DNA from: Neisseriaceae bacterium
Lineage (GTDB): Bacteria; Pseudomonadota; Gammaproteobacteria; Burkholderiales; Neisseriaceae
DNA: 19,836 nt
Assembly (NCBI GenBank): GCA_030146285.1
Contig: JASLBZ010000090.1
Coordinates: forward strand, 1 to 19,836
Direction of reading: 5' to 3'
Below the pieces are notes generated by a model that saw nothing but the letters and a program-made list of their open reading frames with translations, was not told where the DNA came from and searched no databases. Numbering within the stretch: the first letter of the stretch is position 1; each line of letters opens with the position of its first letter. The position numbers were made by a program, and so were the translations under genes. Of the stretch, positions 1 through 6,878 are shown piece after piece.

Positions 1-138
1 CCATTTGATGGTGTGGTGAACATTCCCGTTTATGTGATGTGGCATCAGGCTAGGGCTTTGAGTGCTGCTGAGCAGTGTTTTTTGCAAGAGATTCAGGAAG
101 CCAAAGTACATGAACAACCTGATATGTTAATGATGTAG
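1..138 (+). CDS. Probable LysR-type transcriptional regulator, C-terminal end (partial)
   Basis: Frame 1 is open from the first base to a TAG at 136-138 and gives the last 45 residues of a protein whose beginning lies outside the window. The visible tail (PVYVMWHQARALSAAEQCFL near the middle) reads like the end of a LysR effector-binding domain: a short beta strand followed by a histidine-containing segment and a final helix that typically carries an 'R-x-L-S-x-A-x-x-x-F' pattern. The DNA-binding domain is not visible, so the family call rests on this tail alone. The next gene starts about 50 bases downstream on the same strand with no terminator between, so the two could be co-transcribed. 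Another substrate-binding-like regulator tail is possible. Confidence 0.5.
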   Translation, partial: PFDGVVNIPVYVMWHQARALSAAEQCFLQEIQEAKVHEQPDMLMM

Positions 139-189
139 CCTAAGTCAGATTGTTGATTTTATCTTTAATATTGAAAAGAGAGCCCCAAA

Positions 190-1029
190 ATGGATACTGT
201 TTTATTTTCGCCTTTGTTGCGTGCCCATGAGCTTCTTCAGCATTTGACTGAGTATGTGATTATTGATGCCAGTAGCAGTGCGACAGCGAAGCAAGATTAT
301 GATGCAGAGCACATTCAGGGTGCTTTATTTGTGGACATGAATACTGATTTGGCAACGATAGGCACACATGCCATGCAAGGCGGTCGTCATCCTTTGCCCA
401 GCCTTGAGAAATTTGCAAAAACAGTATCTAAATTGGGAATTCAACCCCAAAGCCAAGTATTGATTTATGATCGCCAAAATGGCGCAAATGCCGCGGCACG
501 GTTGTGGTGGATGTTAAAAGCCATTGGACATCAACGTGTTCAGGTTTTGGATGGTGGACTTGAAGCAGCCAAAGCGGCAGGTATTGCCATTGACAATCAA
601 GCCGTAGAGGTGAAAGCAGTGAGCAGTTATCCTGTACCTGATTTTTGGACATTACCATTGGCGACTTTACAAGACGTGCAAACCGCGAGCCAAACTGGTG
701 AAGAAATCATTGTCGATGTGAGAAGCAGCAGCCGTTACCAAGGTTTGGTTGAGCCCATTGACCAGATTGCCGGACATATTCCGATGGCAGTGAATATTCC
801 ATTTGCAGATCATTTGGATGGCAATGGTTATTTTTTAAGTGTGCCATTGTTAAAAAACAAATATGGTAGCTTGCCATTGGATAAAACCATTATTCATTGT
901 GGCTCTGGTGTCACTGCTTGCCATACTATTTTGGCCATTGCTGCGGCAGGCTTGCCTTTGCCTAAACTGTATGTGGGCTCTTGGAGTGAATGGTCGAACA
1001 ATGCATTGCCGATGGTGATGGCAAAATAA
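190..1029 (+). CDS. sseA: Sulfurtransferase, 3-mercaptopyruvate/thiosulfate type (tandem rhodanese)
   Basis: A 279-residue protein with two rhodanese domains, the usual size for this family. It transfers sulfane sulfur from 3-mercaptopyruvate or thiosulfate to an acceptor such as cyanide or a thiol, in the cytoplasm. The N-terminal domain (about 5-130) is the non-catalytic copy and carries the family's 'IYDRQNGANAAARLWWML' stretch. The C-terminal domain (about 155-275) holds the active loop HCGSGVTACH with the catalytic cysteine at residue 237. The CG-S-G-V-T-A form of this loop is typical of mercaptopyruvate sulfurtransferases (SseA), whereas classical rhodaneses have a more basic loop. The protein ends in the conserved GSWSEW motif. 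Start: ATG at 190 with a weak purine-rich stretch (AAAGAGAG) before it. The gene ends at a strong bidirectional terminator. The substrate preference is inferred from the loop only. Confidence 0.88.
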   Translation: MDTVLFSPLLRAHELLQHLTEYVIIDASSSATAKQDYDAEHIQGALFVDMNTDLATIGTHAMQGGRHPLPSLEKFAKTVSKLGIQPQSQVLIYDRQNGANAAARLWWMLKAIGHQRVQVLDGGLEAAKAAGIAIDNQAVEVKAVSSYPVPDFWTLPLATLQDVQTASQTGEEIIVDVRSSSRYQGLVEPIDQIAGHIPMAVNIPFADHLDGNGYFLSVPLLKNKYGSLPLDKTIIHCGSGVTACHTILAIAAAGLPLPKLYVGSWSEWSNNALPMVMAK

Positions 1030-1042
1030 GCATACAAGAATC

Positions 1043-1074
1043 AAAAAGCAGATGCCGTGGCATCTGCTTTTTTT
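1043..1074. terminator. Bidirectional rho-independent terminator between converging genes
   Basis: An 8-9 bp stem, GCAGATGC (1048-1055) pairing with GCATCTGC (1060-1067) around CGTG, is flanked by five A on the left and seven T on the right. It therefore gives a T tract in both directions. It sits between the end of sseA (+) and the end of the small membrane protein gene (-), and can serve both. Confidence 0.88.
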
Positions 1075-1086
1075 ATGGGTTCATCT

Positions 1087-1344
1087 TCATAGGAAGGTAT
1101 ATATAAGGGTTAAGATCACAACATACAAAGCCATTAAAATAGCAATAAAAAGAAGATAAGCTTTAAAAAAATTGGCTTTACTTGGGCTGGTATTCGAACC
1201 AAATGCCCAAACAAATACCATCACGAGATTCAGAAAAGGAATCGAGAGAATTAAAAAAGTCATCAGCCATTCTTTGATGCTGACCACGTCACCATCATAA
1301 GATATGTGAAGTTGGCTTTGGGGCGATTGGTAATGTTGGTTCAT
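1087..1344 (-). CDS. Small two-helix membrane protein of unknown function
   Basis: An 85-residue protein starting at ATG 1344, with an AGGA ribosome site six bases upstream. A short polar N-terminus rich in Gln, His and Ser (1-20) is followed by two hydrophobic segments at about 26-47 and 63-83. Between them lies the striking stretch FVWAFGSNTSPSKANFFKA. I recall small uncharacterised bacterial inner-membrane proteins with a conserved 'W-A-F-G-S-x-T-x-P-S-K-x-N-F-F-K-A' loop between two helices, and this fits that pattern, but I know of no assigned function. It is the last gene of a three-gene run (flavoprotein, MFS transporter, this), 37 bases after the transporter, and ends just before the bidirectional terminator. 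Real gene: likely. Function: unknown. Confidence 0.75.
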   Translation of the reverse strand: MNQHYQSPQSQLHISYDGDVVSIKEWLMTFLILSIPFLNLVMVFVWAFGSNTSPSKANFFKAYLLFIAILMALYVVILTLIYTFL

Positions 1345-1381
1345 GACTGTCCTTGTATTGGCAAGATGAATAAAAAACCAA

Positions 1382-2551
1382 TTAATGCATGGTTGGCTTT
1401 AAGTTTAACTTAGCAATCACAATAATGACAATGGCAACAATGGGAATGCTAATGATATTGACAAATTGCCAACCCAAAACAGTCACGGTTTGCCCTGCGA
1501 ATAAGCTGGCAATAGCTGCGGCAGTAAAAACCAGAAACTCATTAATGCCTTGTACTTTGCCTTTTTCATGATCTTGATAAGTGAAAATCAATAAGTTGGT
1601 TGCACCAATAAAAGTGAAGTTCCAGCCAATTCCCAAAACAACCAATGCACTTAAATAGTGCATAAAACTTTGACCTGTCAGGTTAATCAATGCTGAACTG
1701 ATGAGTAACAAGCAGCCAGACAAAATGATGTTTTTGACACCAAAACGTTTAATAAGATGCCCTGTGAAAAATGAAGGCACAAACATGCCCAACACATGCC
1801 ATTGAATGACAATAGCAATGTCATCAAAAGCAAAATCATGGTTGTGCATCGCAAGCGGTGTTGCGGTCATGAGAAAAACCATAATTGCATAGCCAATCAC
1901 ACCTGACGCAATGGCTGCCACCAGTACAGGCTGCCTAAACAGTTCAGAGTAAGATCGGCTAGGCTTTTGCTGGTGTTTCTTTGGTAATGGTCGTGTTTGC
2001 AATGGCAGGAATACAATCAAGAGTAAGGCCACAATATACAAACCCGCCAAACCAAAAAAAGCCCCGACAAAAGGATTACCGTCATACCATTTTTGAGACC
2101 AGATAGCCATGTTGGGTCCTAAAATGGCAGCCAAAATACCCCCACTCATGACCAAGCCAATGGCACGAGAATGTTGTTCAGTAGCACATTCTTCTAGGGC
2201 GGCGAAGCGGTATTGTTGTGAGGTACCAATGGCAAGGCCCGTCAGGAATGTGCCGGCAGAAAACAACCAAATGCTGCTGGCAAATAAGCCTTGCATGGCA
2301 ACCAAAGCACCGATAATGCCCAAGATGTTACCCATCACAAAGCCTTTTTTGCGCCCAAATTTTTGCATAAAATGTGCAGCAGGTAAGGTAGCAAAAATTA
2401 AACCCAGAAATTGGGCTGCAATTGGAGCGGTTACCAATGTAGGGCTGGTCGCCAGTTGTTGTCCAATTAGAGCGGATACAGCAACCAACAAAGTGTTTCC
2501 AGTGACCAGCAATGCTTGCGCCAATGCAAGTCCCCAAACGGTGAATGGCAT
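1382..2551 (-). CDS. MFS transporter (major facilitator superfamily)
   Basis: A 389-residue polytopic inner-membrane protein with about 12 hydrophobic segments and a long polar central loop near residues 190-215 (rich in Lys, Gln and Arg), the usual 6+6 MFS layout. The loop between helices 2 and 3 has KFGRKKG, the MFS motif-A region, and a similar GHLIKRFGVKN loop occurs in the second half. Segments such as QQYRFAALEE and WHVLGMFVPSFFTGHL remind me of the MFS subgroup that includes RfnT-type riboflavin transporters. That is recollection, the substrate is not established, and no FMN riboswitch was seen nearby. Start: the frame stays open upstream into the flavoprotein gene, but ATG 2551 has AAGGGA at a good distance and begins directly with helix 1, so I chose it. 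It follows the flavoprotein gene by 38 bases, probably in one transcript. Confidence 0.85.
   Translation of the reverse strand: MPFTVWGLALAQALLVTGNTLLVAVSALIGQQLATSPTLVTAPIAAQFLGLIFATLPAAHFMQKFGRKKGFVMGNILGIIGALVAMQGLFASSIWLFSAGTFLTGLAIGTSQQYRFAALEECATEQHSRAIGLVMSGGILAAILGPNMAIWSQKWYDGNPFVGAFFGLAGLYIVALLLIVFLPLQTRPLPKKHQQKPSRSYSELFRQPVLVAAIASGVIGYAIMVFLMTATPLAMHNHDFAFDDIAIVIQWHVLGMFVPSFFTGHLIKRFGVKNIILSGCLLLISSALINLTGQSFMHYLSALVVLGIGWNFTFIGATNLLIFTYQDHEKGKVQGINEFLVFTAAAIASLFAGQTVTVLGWQFVNIISIPIVAIVIIVIAKLNLKPTMH
1925..1936 (-). repeat. DNA uptake sequence-like 12-mer (11/12)
   Basis: On the minus strand this reads AGGCAGCCTGTA, one mismatch from the exact copy at 4585-4596. It lies inside the MFS transporter gene. 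Being coding, it could be coincidental. Confidence 0.4.
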
Positions 2552-2589
2552 AGAGTTTCCCTTAATGTGATTGAATAGGCTGTGCTGTT

Positions 2590-3834
2590 TTATTGAGCAG
2601 CTTGTTGTTGTTGGATTAAATCTTGGGCAGCACAAACGGCAGACGACCAAGCCCATTGGAAATTGTAACCACCGAGCCAGCCTGTAATGTCCATCACTTC
2701 ACCAATAAAATAAAGACGGTTATGTAATTTGCTTTGCATGGTCTTAGCATCAATCTCTTTGACATTCACACCACCACGGGTGACTTCTGCTTTTTTATGG
2801 CCATCACTACCACAAGGCAATACTTGCCATTGGTTGAGACTGTTACCCAGCTGATTGAGGGTGTGATCGGCAATATCGGCCCAACGTTCGCTGGCGATGG
2901 CTTGGTATTCAGGCAGGTTTAACCAAGTTTCTACAAGTCGTTTAGGTAAATTGGGTGCGATTTGGTGTAAAGCAGTGCTAAGTTGAATTTTTTGTCCTAA
3001 TTTGCCTTGGCACAAGGCTTGGCTGACGTTGGTATCAGGACAAAGATCAATCACAAGGTGTTGGCCTTTTTGCCAATAGCTGGAAATTTGTAAGATGGCA
3101 GGACCGCTTAAGCCTTTGTGGCGAAACAGCAAATCCTCATCGAATGACATGTTTTTTTTGCCAACAGAGGTGCTAATGCGCACAGGCAAAGACAAACCAG
3201 ACAAATCAGCAAAACCCAATTGTGCCCAATTTTCAAATTGTAGGGGTACCAAAGCCGCCTCAGGAGTCACAATACTGTGTCCAAACTGTTTGGCAACTTC
3301 ATAGCCAAAAGCAGTAGCACCTATGGCAGGTGCAGCCAAGCCGCCGGTGGCAATCACCAATGCAGTACTAGAAGCCATGCCTTGGGATGTTTGTACATGG
3401 TAATGTGGGTCTTGGAATTGAATGCTGTCTACATTGCAAGCGGTTTGCAAGGTAACTTTGCCGATATCACATTCACTTTGTAACATGTGAATAATATCTT
3501 TGGCAGAGTCATCACAAAACAATTGCCCTTGGTGTTTTTCATGGTAGGGGATTTGGTATTTTGTGATGAGCTGAATAAAATCTTGAGCATGAAAGCGCGA
3601 TAAAGCATGGCGCACAAAGCGAGGAGATTGGGATATGAAATATTGGCTGCCATCAAAGCCATCTAGATTGACGTTGGTAAAATTACAGCGACCACCGCCA
3701 GAAATCCGAATTTTCTCACCAATTTTTTTTGCGTGGTCAATCAACAAAACGGATAGCCCGCCTTGACCTGCTTGGGCTGCACACATCATTCCTGCAGCAC
3801 CAGAACCAATAATGATGACATCAAATTTTTTCAT
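2590..3834 (-). CDS. FAD-dependent oxidoreductase, YhiN/HI0933 (BaiN-like) family flavoprotein
   Basis: A 414-residue protein matching the HI0933/YhiN family in length and layout. The N-terminal dinucleotide fold is VIIIGSGAAGMMCAA (residues 6-20, GxGxxG at 10-15), followed by an acidic-strand end 'LLIDHAKKIGEKIRISGGGRCN', where the SGGGRCN motif is characteristic of this family. 'ALVIATGGLAAPAIGATAFGY' is the second FAD-contact segment. The C-terminus has GEVMDITGWLGGYNFQWAWSSA, the hallmark final motif that closes over the flavin. Family members are cytosolic. Their substrates are mostly unknown, and only the gut-bacterial BaiN has been tied to bile-acid reduction, so no reaction is assigned. 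Start ATG 3834 lies immediately before the Rossmann strand. The ribosome site is weak. Confidence 0.85.
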   Translation of the reverse strand: MKKFDVIIIGSGAAGMMCAAQAGQGGLSVLLIDHAKKIGEKIRISGGGRCNFTNVNLDGFDGSQYFISQSPRFVRHALSRFHAQDFIQLITKYQIPYHEKHQGQLFCDDSAKDIIHMLQSECDIGKVTLQTACNVDSIQFQDPHYHVQTSQGMASSTALVIATGGLAAPAIGATAFGYEVAKQFGHSIVTPEAALVPLQFENWAQLGFADLSGLSLPVRISTSVGKKNMSFDEDLLFRHKGLSGPAILQISSYWQKGQHLVIDLCPDTNVSQALCQGKLGQKIQLSTALHQIAPNLPKRLVETWLNLPEYQAIASERWADIADHTLNQLGNSLNQWQVLPCGSDGHKKAEVTRGGVNVKEIDAKTMQSKLHNRLYFIGEVMDITGWLGGYNFQWAWSSAVCAAQDLIQQQQAAQ

Positions 3835-3895
3835 CCAACCACATCCAAAAAGCGCAAAAGAGGCTTATTGTAACGGATTTTGATGGGCCGTAGGT

Positions 3896-4390
3896 TTACT
3901 CGTTAAAGCGGTTAAATACCATTTGATCGCAGAAGCGTTGCCATTTAGGACTGTATTCTTGGTCGATCATGAGCATGGGACTGATCCTGGGAACGTATTG
4001 GCTTTTGATTTTTTTGATGATGTCCAAACCGGCAACAAAAGTACATTCATTTTTGAGCCAATATGCCCAAGGATGAATGTTGTCTGAAGTTAAAATATCA
4101 TGAATATAAGCCAAATCAAAATCGATGGATTTCACAAATGTAAATTGATCCATCATGCTGTTTTTCATTTTGGTTAACGTGACAATTTCCATTTCATCAA
4201 ATGGTTCTGTGGTGATGATGCTGATTTCCAAATCAACATAATCCAAATTATCCATGTCCACGCCGCGGTGTCCGCTGATGTAGATGCTGCACAGTTTTTG
4301 GGAGAAGTGTTGGTTTAACTCATTGACCAAATGTTCTACCAATGAGCGATCATGTATGGCTACCGCTTGAGGATTTTCGTATATCAGCAT
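3896..4390 (-). CDS. Conserved-looking hypothetical protein, possible nucleotidyltransferase-like fold
   Basis: A 164-residue acidic, soluble-looking protein that I do not recognise by name. Residues about 30-57 (SIYISGHRGVDM, then LDYVDLEISII) resemble the start of a polymerase-beta-like nucleotidyltransferase: a strand, a 'G-S/G-H' turn, then a D-x-[DE] metal-ligand pair on the next strand (here VDLE). Later 'HPWAYWLKNECTFVAGLDI' resembles the tail of AadA/MNT-type proteins. The canonical GS-x(10)-DxD motif is imperfect, so it may be inactive or the likeness may be fortuitous. Start: the frame is open to a TTG at 4441, but that TTG overlaps a plausible -10 box and has no ribosome site, so I prefer ATG 4390. 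No clear Shine-Dalgarno is seen there either. It lies 61 bases before the flavoprotein gene on the same strand. Confidence 0.6.
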   Translation of the reverse strand: MLIYENPQAVAIHDRSLVEHLVNELNQHFSQKLCSIYISGHRGVDMDNLDYVDLEISIITTEPFDEMEIVTLTKMKNSMMDQFTFVKSIDFDLAYIHDILTSDNIHPWAYWLKNECTFVAGLDIIKKIKSQYVPRISPMLMIDQEYSPKWQRFCDQMVFNRFNE

Positions 4391-4440
4391 TTTGTATTTA
4401 ACTTGTTCAAATAAATAAGGAGAATCGCAATTTGTAACCA

Positions 4441-4469
4441 ATCATACTATTGAATCAGCATTTTGGTAA
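4441..4469 (-). promoter_or_regulatory. Possible sigma-70 promoter for the hypothetical gene at 3896-4390
   Basis: Read on the minus strand: TTACCA (4469-4464), 17 bases, then TATGAT (4446-4441). The -10 matches the consensus at 5 of 6 positions and the -35 at 4 of 6. It lies about 50 bases upstream of ATG 4390. This is a sequence match only. Confidence 0.35.
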
Positions 4470-4584
4470 CCGCTCATGGCAATATTCATGTCTTGACTTG
4501 GTACTTTTTGATGTATCTCAGGGTTCATCTTTACAAACCCGTGCAGAAGATTTGAATAACTTAATGAATGAACAGACGAAATAC

Positions 4585-4596
4585 AGGCAGCCTGAA
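4585..4596 (+). repeat. DNA uptake sequence, AG-kingDUS-type (exact 12-mer)
   Basis: AGGCAGCCTGAA is an exact match to a DNA uptake sequence dialect described for Neisseriaceae (AG-kingDUS, as I recall the naming). Such 12-mers are recognised by the minor pilin ComP during natural transformation. This copy is intergenic, between phoR and the hypothetical gene, and single (not in a terminator stem). By chance an exact 12-mer is expected about 0.002 times in both strands of 20 kb. Confidence 0.7.
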
Positions 4597-4649
4597 AAGC
4601 AAGAATATATTGGGTATTGAAATAAAAAAGAAAAATCACCTGATAAACA

Positions 4650-4677
4650 AAAAAGACCAGAGAGTTCTGGTCTTTTT
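4650..4677 (-). terminator. Rho-independent terminator after phoR
   Basis: A perfect 12-bp stem: AAAAAGACCAGA (4650-4661) pairs with TCTGGTCTTTTT (4666-4677) around a four-base loop. On the minus strand it begins two bases after the phoR stop codon and ends in a T run. The A/T flanks make it able to work in both directions. Confidence 0.87.
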
Positions 4678-4679
4678 AA

Positions 4680-6062
4680 TTATTCCGTTATGTGTACATT
4701 GTCTTCTTGAGGCTCATTGCTCAGATCAATAATGTGTTCAATAGGCGCTTCTGGAGCTATTTGAGGCATCAATTTTAGGCGTGTGCTGAAGGTACTGCCA
4801 ACACCAACGGTACTTTCAATAAATAATGTGGCATGGTGTTCTGCCAGAGCATGTTTGGTAATGGCAAGACCTAATCCGGTACCGCCATGATTGCGAGAAC
4901 GGCCTGAGTCCACTCGGTAAAACCGTTCTGTTACGCGATCAATGTGCTCAGATGCAATACCAGGGCCGTTATCTGTCACGCTGAAAATGGCTTCATTGCT
5001 TTGTTCATCCCATTTTAAAGAAACGTCAATCACGCCATCAGCAAGGGTGTAGCGAATGGCATTAAAGAGTAAATTACTTAAAGCATTGTAAAGATCAAGT
5101 TGTATGCCTTCCATCCACAAATTGGCATCAATTTGCGTGCTAATGTGGTGTTTGCCTTTGGATAAAGCCATGCCTTCTTGGCTTAGCTGGGTGCAAAGTG
5201 CAGACAAATTAATGGGTTGCATTGCAGTTTGGTGGTCGTTTTCTAGCTTAGACAAGGTGAGTAAGTCATTCAGAAGGTTGAGCATGCGGTCACCTTCTTT
5301 TTGCATCAGGCCTAAAAACTGTAAACGCTTGTCCTCCGGAATGCTGGGGCTGTGGCTAAGCGTTTCTAAAAAACCATTGATCACCGTAAGAGGGGTGCGC
5401 AATTCGTGTGAAACGTTAGCAACAAAGTCAGAGCGAATGCGGTTGATTTTTTCCACATCAGTAATGTCTTGGCTGGTGAGCATCTGTAGCTTCCTGTCTA
5501 CCTGAGTATGGGTAATGTGCAGCGTACGAATTTGACCATTGGCCATGGGCATTTTAATTTTGGTCGTGGGGTGCTCTTCAGCACTGGTTTTCATAAAGGC
5601 ATGAAAATCAGGCATGCGCATTAAATTCACCAAAATGCTGCCAAAATCCAATTTTCTATTCAGATTAAAATGGTCAAGTGCAATGGGGTTAGCCCATTCG
5701 ATTCGACCATTCTCATCTAAAATAATGACACCATTGGGCATGGCCTCAGCAGATTTGTAAAAGCGTTGTAAGGCACGAGACAATTGTTGTTTGCGTTTCT
5801 TACGGCTTTTGGCTTGGCTTAATAAAGTATTGAAGACATCTTGCCAGATACCCAAACCACGAGGGACTGTGGATAACTTTGGCATGCTTAACCAGCGGAT
5901 GAGCATGCCAATTTGAATCAGATGACTTAATAACCATATGCTAAAACAGATGCCTACAAAGTACACACCAGTTTTCAAGTCAAAGCCCATCCACACAAAG
6001 CCGGCTAAGCCAATAATGAGGAGGAAAACTTTGATGGTGTGTAGCGCGAAACGATCATTCAT
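4680..6062 (-). CDS. phoR: Phosphate-regulon sensor histidine kinase PhoR
   Basis: A 460-residue inner-membrane sensor kinase of the PhoR type. Two hydrophobic segments at about 9-27 and 31-57 are separated by only a few residues, so there is no sizeable periplasmic sensor, as in PhoR, which is thought to sense the Pst transporter/PhoU state. A basic linker (86-92) precedes a PAS domain (about 103-205, with AMPNGVIILDENGRIEWANP). HisKA carries FVANVSHELRTPLTVINGFL with the phosphorylated His at 219. The HATPase domain shows N (LLFNAIRY), G1 (VTDNGPGI) and G2 (GGTGLGLAI) boxes. The 35-residue tail after the kinase core is acidic. It follows phoB by 23 bases and is followed by a terminator, so phoB-phoR form a two-gene unit. 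No pst genes or phoU are in the window. Confidence 0.9.
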   Translation of the reverse strand: MNDRFALHTIKVFLLIIGLAGFVWMGFDLKTGVYFVGICFSIWLLSHLIQIGMLIRWLSMPKLSTVPRGLGIWQDVFNTLLSQAKSRKKRKQQLSRALQRFYKSAEAMPNGVIILDENGRIEWANPIALDHFNLNRKLDFGSILVNLMRMPDFHAFMKTSAEEHPTTKIKMPMANGQIRTLHITHTQVDRKLQMLTSQDITDVEKINRIRSDFVANVSHELRTPLTVINGFLETLSHSPSIPEDKRLQFLGLMQKEGDRMLNLLNDLLTLSKLENDHQTAMQPINLSALCTQLSQEGMALSKGKHHISTQIDANLWMEGIQLDLYNALSNLLFNAIRYTLADGVIDVSLKWDEQSNEAIFSVTDNGPGIASEHIDRVTERFYRVDSGRSRNHGGTGLGLAITKHALAEHHATLFIESTVGVGSTFSTRLKLMPQIAPEAPIEHIIDLSNEPQEDNVHITE

Positions 6063-6085
6063 TGTGTTGGTTAAACTTCTCTGTC

Positions 6086-6778
6086 TTAAGATTGGTGTGA
6101 AAAACGGTAACCCGCACCACGGATGGTGTGGATAAAATGATGAAAATTACTCGGTTCTAATGCTTTTCGCAAGCGGCGAATGTGCACATCGACCGTTCGT
6201 TCTTCCACAAAAACATGATCACCCCAAACCAAGTCCAATAATTGACGGCGACTGTAAATGCGCTCAGGATGGGTCATGAAAAAGTGCAATAGTTTGAATT
6301 CGGTTGGGCCAAAGTTGACCAATTGGCCATTGCCAGTCACGCGGCGCTCATTGGGGTCCAATATCAAACCATGAATATCAATGACTTCACTGGTTTTTTG
6401 AGGTGCACGACGACGAAGCAATGCATTAATGCGGGCAATCAATTCTCGAGGTGAAAATGGTTTGGTTAGGTAATCATCCGCACCAATGTTCAAACCTTGT
6501 TCTTTATCGATTTCATCGCTTCTGGCCGTTAACAGAATAATGGGCAAGTCTTTGGTGCGGTCATCTTGGCGCAAGGTTTTGGTGAACTGTACGCCAGATG
6601 TTCCAGGTAACATCCAGTCAAGCAAGACAACGTCTGGTAGCTCTTCATTAATGAGCGGTTTGGCAGCCTCTACACTACTTGCTGTTAAGACCTTAAAGCC
6701 AGCTTGCTCTAAATTAAAGGAGATTAAAGTTAAGATCGAATCTTCATCTTCAACCACCAAAACTGTTGCGTTTGCCAT
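6086..6778 (-). CDS. phoB: Phosphate-regulon response regulator PhoB
   Basis: A 230-residue OmpR/PhoB-class regulator. The receiver domain (1-120) has the acidic pair E10/D11, the phospho-acceptor D54 in VVLLDWMLPG, and the conserved Lys in LTKPFSP near 106. The C-terminal winged helix (about 130-228) contains YSRRQLLDLVWG and the recognition-helix region RTVDVHIRRLRKAL typical of PhoB. When phosphorylated by PhoR it binds Pho boxes and recruits RNA polymerase. Start ATG 6778 has AGAGGA seven to eight bases upstream. A Pho box lies about 55 bases upstream of the start, arguing for positive autoregulation and for the PhoB identity rather than another OmpR-type regulator. Confidence 0.93.
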   Translation of the reverse strand: MANATVLVVEDEDSILTLISFNLEQAGFKVLTASSVEAAKPLINEELPDVVLLDWMLPGTSGVQFTKTLRQDDRTKDLPIILLTARSDEIDKEQGLNIGADDYLTKPFSPRELIARINALLRRRAPQKTSEVIDIHGLILDPNERRVTGNGQLVNFGPTEFKLLHFFMTHPERIYSRRQLLDLVWGDHVFVEERTVDVHIRRLRKALEPSNFHHFIHTIRGAGYRFSHQS

Positions 6779-6819
6779 TTCTGTCCTCTGTAATTACGGT
6801 TTATGCATTAATACCCTCT

Positions 6820-6825
6820 AGCATA
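6820..6825 (-). promoter_or_regulatory. Probable -10 element of the phoB promoter
   Basis: TATGCT on the minus strand, nine bases after the second Pho half-site. It would place transcription start about 35 bases before the phoB ATG, leaving room for the AGAGGA ribosome site. Confidence 0.45.
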
Positions 6826-6831
6826 GAAGTT

Positions 6832-6853
6832 ATATATGACTAGATTATGACAA
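6832..6853 (-). promoter_or_regulatory. Pho box upstream of phoB
   Basis: On the minus strand two direct copies of GTCATA (6851-6846 and 6840-6835) lie exactly 11 bases apart, each followed by an A/T-rich tract (TTGTCATAATC, then TAGTCATATAT). This is the layout of the PhoB-binding site. Nine bases further is TATGCT (6825-6820), a plausible -10, which puts the box in place of a -35 as in PhoB-activated promoters. Confidence 0.7.
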
Positions 6854-6878
6854 TAATATCAATAAGTGGAAAATATTG

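Larger units (their letters stand above)
4391..4679. other. Intergenic stretch of about 290 bases
   Basis: Between phoR and the hypothetical gene. It contains the phoR terminator, the uptake-sequence copy and a possible promoter. A 65-codon minus-strand open frame (4442-4639) has no ribosome site, no recognisable domain and odd composition, and it stops just before the hypothetical frame. I do not call it a gene. Confidence 0.6.

Noticed and set aside
2109..2570. 153-codon plus-strand open frame opposite the MFS gene
   Set aside because: It is antisense to a clear transporter gene, has low-complexity Ala/Pro/Lys-rich content and no domain. It is a shadow frame.
4077..4088. ATGTTGTCTGAA, 10/12 match to the Neisseria AT-type uptake sequence
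   Set aside because: One or two such two-mismatch hits per dialect are expected by chance in 20 kb, and it is a different dialect from the exact copy at 4585.
4391..4441. Longer version of the 3896-4390 gene starting at TTG 4441
   Set aside because: The TTG has no ribosome site and lies in a plausible -10 box (TATGAT, 4446-4441). ATG 4390 was preferred.
4442..4639. 65-codon minus-strand open frame between phoR and the hypothetical gene, in frame with the latter
   Set aside because: It has no ribosome site, no recognisable domain and a hydrophobic-then-random composition, and it overlaps the uptake sequence. It could be a pseudogene remnant, but nothing supports that positively.
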